11,239 nucleotides of DNA from Candidatus Thalassarchaeaceae archaeon. GTDB lineage: Archaea; Thermoplasmatota; Poseidoniia; Poseidoniales; Thalassarchaeaceae. Shown in pieces: positions 6,283-11,239 of this stretch. The position numbers and the translations under genes were made by a program. The notes below the pieces were generated by a model that was not told the origin of the DNA, did no database searches, and saw only the letters and a program-made list of their open reading frames with translations. The stretch lies in assembly GCA_030754395.1 (NCBI GenBank), contig JASMAJ010000014.1:1-11239 (forward strand), written 5' to 3'. Positions within the stretch are counted from its first letter, which is position 1; every line of letters starts with the position of its first letter.

Positions 6283-9200
6283 GTGAGTTATACTGAATCA
6301 TTAAACACCCTCTCTGAGCACAACCAAACCCTTCGCGCAAGGGAAGCTTCAGAATTGAGCCGGAGAATTATAGGAGAGGGGGTTATGCAGACGAGATCAG
6401 AAGAAGAATCCATAGAAGAAATTGGAGAGGCTGAGAAAGGTCTCGTCATTGAACGTAGATTCACAACTGCAGGGTCAGACCCTTTCGAACAATTCGATTG
6501 GATTGAGATGAGTGTAGAAATCCGAAACCCCGACGGGAGTCTTGCTCATGAAATCCAAGGCGTGCAACTTCCATCTGGTTTTGCTGGTGTTCCTGGTAAA
6601 ATTTGCGCTCAAAAATATTTGAGAAAAGCAGGTGTTCCTGCTGCTCTACGTAAGGTGCCGGAAGATGGCGTTCCTGTATGGCTCCAGAAGAGTGAGCCCG
6701 ATCACGAGAAACTTCAGAGTCTTGATGCCGAGAGTAGATTCGTTGGTGAAAGTGATGGACGGGAATTATTCCGCCGCCTTGCTGGGACTTGGACATACTG
6801 GGGGTACAAACATGGATACTTCGCTAGTGAGGCTGATACGCGGGCATTCTATGATGAGATGTGTTATCTAATCGCAAGCCAGCGTTCTGCTCCAAATAGT
6901 CCTCAGTGGTTCAATACTGGATTGAATTGGGCTTATGGAATCGAAGGTCCTGCTCAAGGACACCACTACGTTGATCCACTAACTGGAGAAGTGAAATTAT
7001 CGGAGGATGCCTACACACACCCTCAACCTCACGCTTGCTTTATCCAATCCGTAAGCGACTCACTTGTGGGTGGGAATGAATCAATCATGGGGCTTTGGAA
7101 TAGAGAGGCTTTGTTGTTCAAGTACGGTTCAGGAACCGGATCAAACTTCTCAAGGATTCGAGGAGCCGGGGAACCACTCTCAGGAGGCGGGACTTCCAGT
7201 GGTTTGCTCTCGTTCCTAAAGATAGGTGACCGAGCGGCTGGTGCGATAAAATCCGGAGGCACCACTCGTCGAGCTGCGAAGATGGTTACTCTAGATTTAG
7301 ACCATCCCGACATCGAAGAATACATTGATTGGAAACTTACTGAAGAAGAAAAAGTTTCAGCTCTCGTCATAGGTTCTAATATTCTACAAAAGCATTCAGA
7401 TGCAATAATGGAAGCCATTTGGTCTTTTGATGAGGATAATGGAAGACTTGACCCAAATACAAATGGCTCTTTGAAGATGGCCATGGTGAAGGCTGTTCGT
7501 GACAGTATACCTCAACCTCATATCAAACGAATTCTTGATCTCGCAGGTCAAGGTTGGAAGGGTTTAGAGTTTGAAGTATTAGATACTGATTGGCAAGGAG
7601 AGGGATATGCAACTGTGTCAGGTCAGAATAGTAACAACTCTGTTCGCGTACCAAACTCATTCATGGATGCCCTGAGAGATAACGGCGAATGGAATCTATA
7701 TTTCAGAACCGAATTAGATAAGGCGGCAAATGCAGGTAGAGATCCTGTCCCAAGCCGCTCAATGCCCGCTGCAGATTTGTGGAATAAGGTTGCATATACC
7801 GCTTGGGCATGTGCAGATCCAGGAGTTCAATTTGATACAACCATCAACGAATGGCACACATGCCCAGAAGGTGGTAGAATCAATGGCTCAAATCCATGTA
7901 GCGAATACATGTTCCTCGATGATACTGCTTGTAATCTAGCAAGCATTAACCTACTACATTACTACGACAAATCCACTCAAACATTCAATGTAGATGATTT
8001 CAGGCACTCAGTCAGACTCTGGACTACAACACTTGAGATTAGCGTACTGATGGCTCAATTCCCATCCTCGGAGATTGCTCGAAAATCCTACGAATACAGA
8101 ACTCTTGGTCTTGGATTCTGCAATCTTGGTTCGATGCTAATGCATATGGGGATTCCTTATGATGATGAGCGAGGTTACGCAATATGTGGCGCAGTTACTT
8201 CGATAATGTGTGGGGAATCTTACGCAACAAGTGCAGAAATGGCATCAATTCTGGGAACCTTTCCCGACTATGAATCAAACTCCGAACATATGTTACGGGT
8301 GATGAGAAATCATCGCCGAGCAGCATATGATGCCCCTGCTGATGAGTACGAAGGATTGAGTGTTGCCCCAATGGGCATCAATTCTAAGAAGTGTCCAAAG
8401 GATCTCCTTGAGGCTGCACGAAATTCCTGGGATAGAGCGTTGCGAGAAGGTGAAGAGCATGGGTTCCGAAATGCCCAAACAACCGTTATTGCTCCAACCG
8501 GCACTATTGGCCTAGTCATGGGAGCAGACACAACAGGAGTTGAACCTCAATTCTCATTAGTACAGTACAAACAACTGGCAGGAGGGGGGTCGCTAAGAAT
8601 TATCAATCATGGAGTGCCAAATGCCCTCACTAGACTTGGTTATTCAGCAAAGCAGACTGAAGCAATTCAAGAATATATAATGGGTACTGCTTCACTGAAA
8701 AACTGCCTCACAGTTTCTTCTATGGCTTTGAAAGAGAAGGGGTTCGATAAGGCAACCATAAAGAAGATAGAGAGTAGTTTCCCTGATGTTTTCGATATTC
8801 GGTCGGCTTTCGCTCCATCTATTCTCGGTCAAGAATTCTGTACCGAATCTCTAAGGATGTCTGAGGCACAGTACAATGATGCCTTCTTTGACGTTCTTGG
8901 TCATCTTGGATTCACCGCTTCACAAATTGACGAGGCGAATGACCATGTCTTTGGATATGGAACGATTGAGGGTGCTCCCGGACTCAAAGATGAACACTTG
9001 GCAGTCTTTGATTGTGCAACGCCTTGTGGCAAATACGGAAAGAGATCAATCGAATGGAAGGCCCACGTGCTAATGATGGCTGCAGCTCAGCCATTTATCT
9101 CAGGAGCAATTTCAAAGACAATAAATATGCCAGCAGATGCGACTATTGATGATATTCGCAAGGCATATGAATTGAGCCATGAAACAATGAACAAAGCATG

Positions 9201-10032
9201 TGCGGTCTATCGAGACGGTTCCAAATTATCTCAACCACTGATGAATCAACTAGTTGATGCTAGTACATTGACAGATGAAGAAGAAGATGAAGCCGTAACT
9301 ATTGTTCACAAAATGGTAGAAGAAACTGCTCAAGCTCTGCCTGTTCCTGCACCAGCAGCACAAGTTCTAGCAGAGCAGTTTGTGCACAACTATATTGCAA
9401 CTCGCCGGCCTTTACCTGATGTTCGCTCATCTAGTACTATGAAGGCTAGAGTTGGTGGTCACACCGTCTACCTTTCTTCTAGTACATATGATGATGAAAG
9501 ACTTGGAGAAATTATGATTACAACATCAAAAGAGGGTGCTGCGTGGAGATCCCTACTGAACCAATTCGCAATTGCAGTATCTATTGGTTTGCAATATGGA
9601 GTGCCTCTCGATGCCTTTGTCAAATCCTTCACTTTCCAAAAATTCGACCCCAGTGGCATGGTTACAGGAGGAAGTGGGCGTGTGAAAATGGCAACATCAA
9701 TTGTGGACTATATCTTCCGAGAATTAGCAATTCAGCATCTAGATCGAGATGACCTAGCACACGTATCAGCAGAGGATCTTGTGACTACCTCAATCAGTCG
9801 TCCAGAAGCTACTGACGATGGTATCATGCGAGTCCAAGGCAATCGTCGTGATGTTCAACTGACTCTCGCTGCAGTGACTCCTTCTGAAGACGGCGATACA
9901 AGAACTCGAAGATTGGCTCGAGAGCGTGGTTTTACTGGAGACATCTGTGATGATTGTGGAAGTAGTCAGATGGTCCGAAATGGAACCTGCTTGAAATGCA
10001 ATTCTTGTGGAGCCACTACGGGTTGCTCTTGA
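6283..10032 (+). CDS. nrdJ: Adenosylcobalamin-dependent (class II) ribonucleoside-diphosphate reductase
   Basis: This enzyme makes deoxyribonucleotides using a thiyl radical generated from coenzyme B12, so it needs no oxygen. The reading frame codes 1249 residues from GTG 6283. The core begins near residue 56 with IERRFT and EIRNPDGS, matching long bacterial NrdJ proteins. The first redox Cys is C252 in PHACFIQ, and the GSGTGSNFSRIRG loop follows. The radical Cys and Glu are C539 and E541 in NPCSEY. The phosphate loop APTGTIG starts at residue 737. A TSCPD domain occupies about 1050-1150. The C-terminus is a zinc-ribbon-like tail with CDDC at 1222-1225, CLKC at 1236-1239 and a final TTGCS that probably includes the shuttle cysteine. 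An alternative ATG at 6385 has GGAG spaced eight bases before it and would give 1215 residues. That may be the true start, because residues 1-34 have no counterpart I recognise. No intein or frameshift is seen. Confidence 0.96.
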   Translation: MSYTESLNTLSEHNQTLRAREASELSRRIIGEGVMQTRSEEESIEEIGEAEKGLVIERRFTTAGSDPFEQFDWIEMSVEIRNPDGSLAHEIQGVQLPSGFAGVPGKICAQKYLRKAGVPAALRKVPEDGVPVWLQKSEPDHEKLQSLDAESRFVGESDGRELFRRLAGTWTYWGYKHGYFASEADTRAFYDEMCYLIASQRSAPNSPQWFNTGLNWAYGIEGPAQGHHYVDPLTGEVKLSEDAYTHPQPHACFIQSVSDSLVGGNESIMGLWNREALLFKYGSGTGSNFSRIRGAGEPLSGGGTSSGLLSFLKIGDRAAGAIKSGGTTRRAAKMVTLDLDHPDIEEYIDWKLTEEEKVSALVIGSNILQKHSDAIMEAIWSFDEDNGRLDPNTNGSLKMAMVKAVRDSIPQPHIKRILDLAGQGWKGLEFEVLDTDWQGEGYATVSGQNSNNSVRVPNSFMDALRDNGEWNLYFRTELDKAANAGRDPVPSRSMPAADLWNKVAYTAWACADPGVQFDTTINEWHTCPEGGRINGSNPCSEYMFLDDTACNLASINLLHYYDKSTQTFNVDDFRHSVRLWTTTLEISVLMAQFPSSEIARKSYEYRTLGLGFCNLGSMLMHMGIPYDDERGYAICGAVTSIMCGESYATSAEMASILGTFPDYESNSEHMLRVMRNHRRAAYDAPADEYEGLSVAPMGINSKKCPKDLLEAARNSWDRALREGEEHGFRNAQTTVIAPTGTIGLVMGADTTGVEPQFSLVQYKQLAGGGSLRIINHGVPNALTRLGYSAKQTEAIQEYIMGTASLKNCLTVSSMALKEKGFDKATIKKIESSFPDVFDIRSAFAPSILGQEFCTESLRMSEAQYNDAFFDVLGHLGFTASQIDEANDHVFGYGTIEGAPGLKDEHLAVFDCATPCGKYGKRSIEWKAHVLMMAAAQPFISGAISKTINMPADATIDDIRKAYELSHETMNKACAVYRDGSKLSQPLMNQLVDASTLTDEEEDEAVTIVHKMVEETAQALPVPAPAAQVLAEQFVHNYIATRRPLPDVRSSSTMKARVGGHTVYLSSSTYDDERLGEIMITTSKEGAAWRSLLNQFAIAVSIGLQYGVPLDAFVKSFTFQKFDPSGMVTGGSGRVKMATSIVDYIFRELAIQHLDRDDLAHVSAEDLVTTSISRPEATDDGIMRVQGNRRDVQLTLAAVTPSEDGDTRTRRLARERGFTGDICDDCGSSQMVRNGTCLKCNSCGATTGCS
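6373..6382 (+). promoter_or_regulatory. Shine-Dalgarno-like purine tract before the alternative ATG at 6385
   Basis: GGAGAGGGGG precedes the in-frame ATG at 6385, with the GGAG core eight bases from it. This spacing is normal for ribosome binding, unlike the zero spacing ahead of GTG 6283. It favours a 1215-residue reductase and a longer untranslated leader. It may also be an accident of Gly-Glu-Gly codons. Confidence 0.4.
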
Positions 10033-11239
10033 TTAACTCAGAAATTTACTTAGTTCGGGGTTGCGGATTTCAATCCATTGAAGTAGTTCCGAATTTGCTT
10101 TTGAATCCGCTATTGCAATATCTGAACAGGTTTTCATAAAGTAATCATGATTCACGCGATATTGCTCAACAATCAAATTAGCAACTCTTGAACGACCAAT
10201 CTCTGAAGAATTTATCCAAGCCTTTACGAGAAGTGAATGAGGGTCATCAGGATTCTGAGAAAGATAATCTCTGAGGCCTGATTCGACAATTCTTTGAATG
10301 GCCTTTTGATTTTCTGATCCAAGGACCATGGAAGCACGTGGTATAAAATCCTCCCCTGAAGAGCGAGAAAGCCCTCCTACATAGGTCGCAGTCAAAGCGA
10401 CTACTGAAGAATCCGTATCTTCAAGAAGTCTGTCGGCTAGAGAAAGAGCAAAAGCAGGGTATTCAGCAGCAATTCGCGAAAGAGATTCGGCTACTCTGCG
10501 GCGTGCTTGAGAGTCGCTGTGTTCAGAACAGGCCACAAGGATATCTTTTGCTTCAGCCGAAATATTAGGCAATAACTGCAGGGCTGCACTAACATAAATT
10601 GGCGCTGATTCAGAATTTGCATGGTTTAGTTCCTGTAGTATGCGGTTTGGAATATCTAATACTTGAGAAAGAGGAGGGGAGACGGAGAGATTCTCTACCC
10701 AGATTGGGAGCACATTATGTGCTGAAGAATCGCGTAAGGATAGGGTATCAAGAATTGCTGTAACCGCCATCACTCCTGCTGGATGAGGAGGTAATGAAGG
10801 AGTGGATGTGCTACTAGGATTCCAAGCCAATTGATGTCGACCAGAAACAGCAGAATAAGGAAGTGAACTTGGAGTAACTGCGTATGCAATAGATTCGATT
10901 AGAGGGTAACACTCATTTCGAGCTGTTTCTGAGCCAAAGAGAGCTACACCTGTAACTAAGGATACCCCCAGATACCAACGATCTGTGTCTGGGGAAAATT
11001 CATCTAATGCAGAAGTCAGCCAATCACGAGCAATGAGGACTAATACTCTCTCAGATATTTCATCTGCATTTTTCTCGAGCCATCTAGATTCGGCTTCTTC
11101 AGAATCTATTGCTCTTTTCACATAATCTGGAAGTTTGATGTCAATAATCTCTGCTAATCTAATCTCAAAGCCTTGACGGTCGACTGTGAAAATCCCCATT
11201 GCTTGACGAACTAGAGATTCTGAATCGCTTGGAGGTATG
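10033..11239 (-). CDS. Unrecognised protein with HEAT-like helical repeats, N-terminus probably outside the window
   Basis: I do not recognise this protein. The first in-window Met is at 11199 and gives 388 residues. The frame stays open from there to the right edge (IPPSDSESLVRQA before that Met), with no TATA-like box or Shine-Dalgarno near 11199, so the gene likely begins further right. The sequence has no signal peptide or membrane segment and no enzyme motif that I can see. Residues about 190-300 (numbered from Met 11199) look like paired amphipathic helices, such as DSQARRRVAESLSRIAAEYP followed by SLADRLLEDTDSSVVALTA. This is the pattern of HEAT/armadillo repeats used for protein binding. 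The N-terminal third is also helical and rich in Leu and Ile. The gene converges on the ribonucleotide reductase with no base between the two stop codons. A scaffold or adaptor role is only a guess. Confidence 0.7.
   Translation of the reverse strand, partial: IPPSDSESLVRQAMGIFTVDRQGFEIRLAEIIDIKLPDYVKRAIDSEEAESRWLEKNADEISERVLVLIARDWLTSALDEFSPDTDRWYLGVSLVTGVALFGSETARNECYPLIESIAYAVTPSSLPYSAVSGRHQLAWNPSSTSTPSLPPHPAGVMAVTAILDTLSLRDSSAHNVLPIWVENLSVSPPLSQVLDIPNRILQELNHANSESAPIYVSAALQLLPNISAEAKDILVACSEHSDSQARRRVAESLSRIAAEYPAFALSLADRLLEDTDSSVVALTATYVGGLSRSSGEDFIPRASMVLGSENQKAIQRIVESGLRDYLSQNPDDPHSLLVKAWINSSEIGRSRVANLIVEQYRVNHDYFMKTCSDIAIADSKANSELLQWIEIRNPELSKFLS

Noticed and set aside
6212..6384. A cobalamin riboswitch ahead of the B12-dependent reductase
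   Set aside because: The region is too short for the full fold, and I could not find the conserved B12-box GCCACTG.
7029..7484. A 151-codon open frame on the minus strand inside the ribonucleotide reductase
   Set aside because: The plus strand here encodes highly conserved reductase residues (the redox Cys and the GSGTGSNF loop). The antisense frame is a shadow of codon bias.
1..11239. A defence, mobile or otherwise new multi-gene system
   Set aside because: Seven of eight genes belong to well-known housekeeping families, and there are no transposases, integrases, nucleases, arrays or att-like repeats.

Overview
This 11.2 kb window is densely coding. It holds eight protein genes: five complete on the minus strand or convergent/divergent around the middle, one complete large gene, and two running off the window edges. 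I see no RNA genes, insertion sequences, CRISPR arrays or phage genes. No non-coding stretch exceeds about 110 bases. The gene set is core metabolism: fatty-acid beta-oxidation, the TCA cycle, deoxynucleotide synthesis, RNA remodelling and thiol-based peroxide defence. It looks like a free-living, chemo-organotrophic plankton-type genome. The enzymes are bacterial-like in sequence. However, two genes carry AT-rich boxes about 25-27 bases upstream of an internal Met codon, which is the geometry of archaeal leaderless promoters. Moderate GC, bacterial-like catabolic enzymes and such promoters together suggest a marine planktonic euryarchaeon of the Marine Group II / Poseidoniales kind. That assignment is an inference (about 60 % sure); a bacterium is not excluded.

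Layout. Bases 1-2309 (minus): a thiolase followed after 9 bases by a FadN-type 3-hydroxyacyl-CoA dehydrogenase whose C-terminal part lies beyond the left edge. This is a two-gene beta-oxidation operon with its own promoter at about 2332-2340. Bases 2444-3106 (minus): a small SAM-dependent methyltransferase with its own promoter and an oligo-T terminator. Bases 3136-5745 (minus): NADP-type isocitrate dehydrogenase followed after 9 bases by an RhlE-like DEAD-box helicase. Bases 5819-6211 (plus): an OsmC-family protein, divergent from isocitrate dehydrogenase. Bases 6212-10032 (plus): a short leader with a palindrome and a direct repeat, then a long adenosylcobalamin-dependent (class II) ribonucleotide reductase. 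Bases 10033-11239 (minus): an unrecognised helical-repeat-like protein that converges on the reductase with no spacing and is probably cut by the right edge.

How the genes work together. Thiolase and FadN-type dehydrogenase carry out the last steps of beta-oxidation and deliver acetyl-CoA. Isocitrate dehydrogenase oxidises that carbon further and makes NADPH. NADPH can in turn feed the thiol systems that reduce ribonucleotide reductase and OsmC-type peroxidases. This metabolic link is inference; nothing in the sequence shows co-regulation. I did not find a convincing new multi-gene system. The best leads are the structured region ahead of the ribonucleotide reductase and the orphan repeat-like protein.
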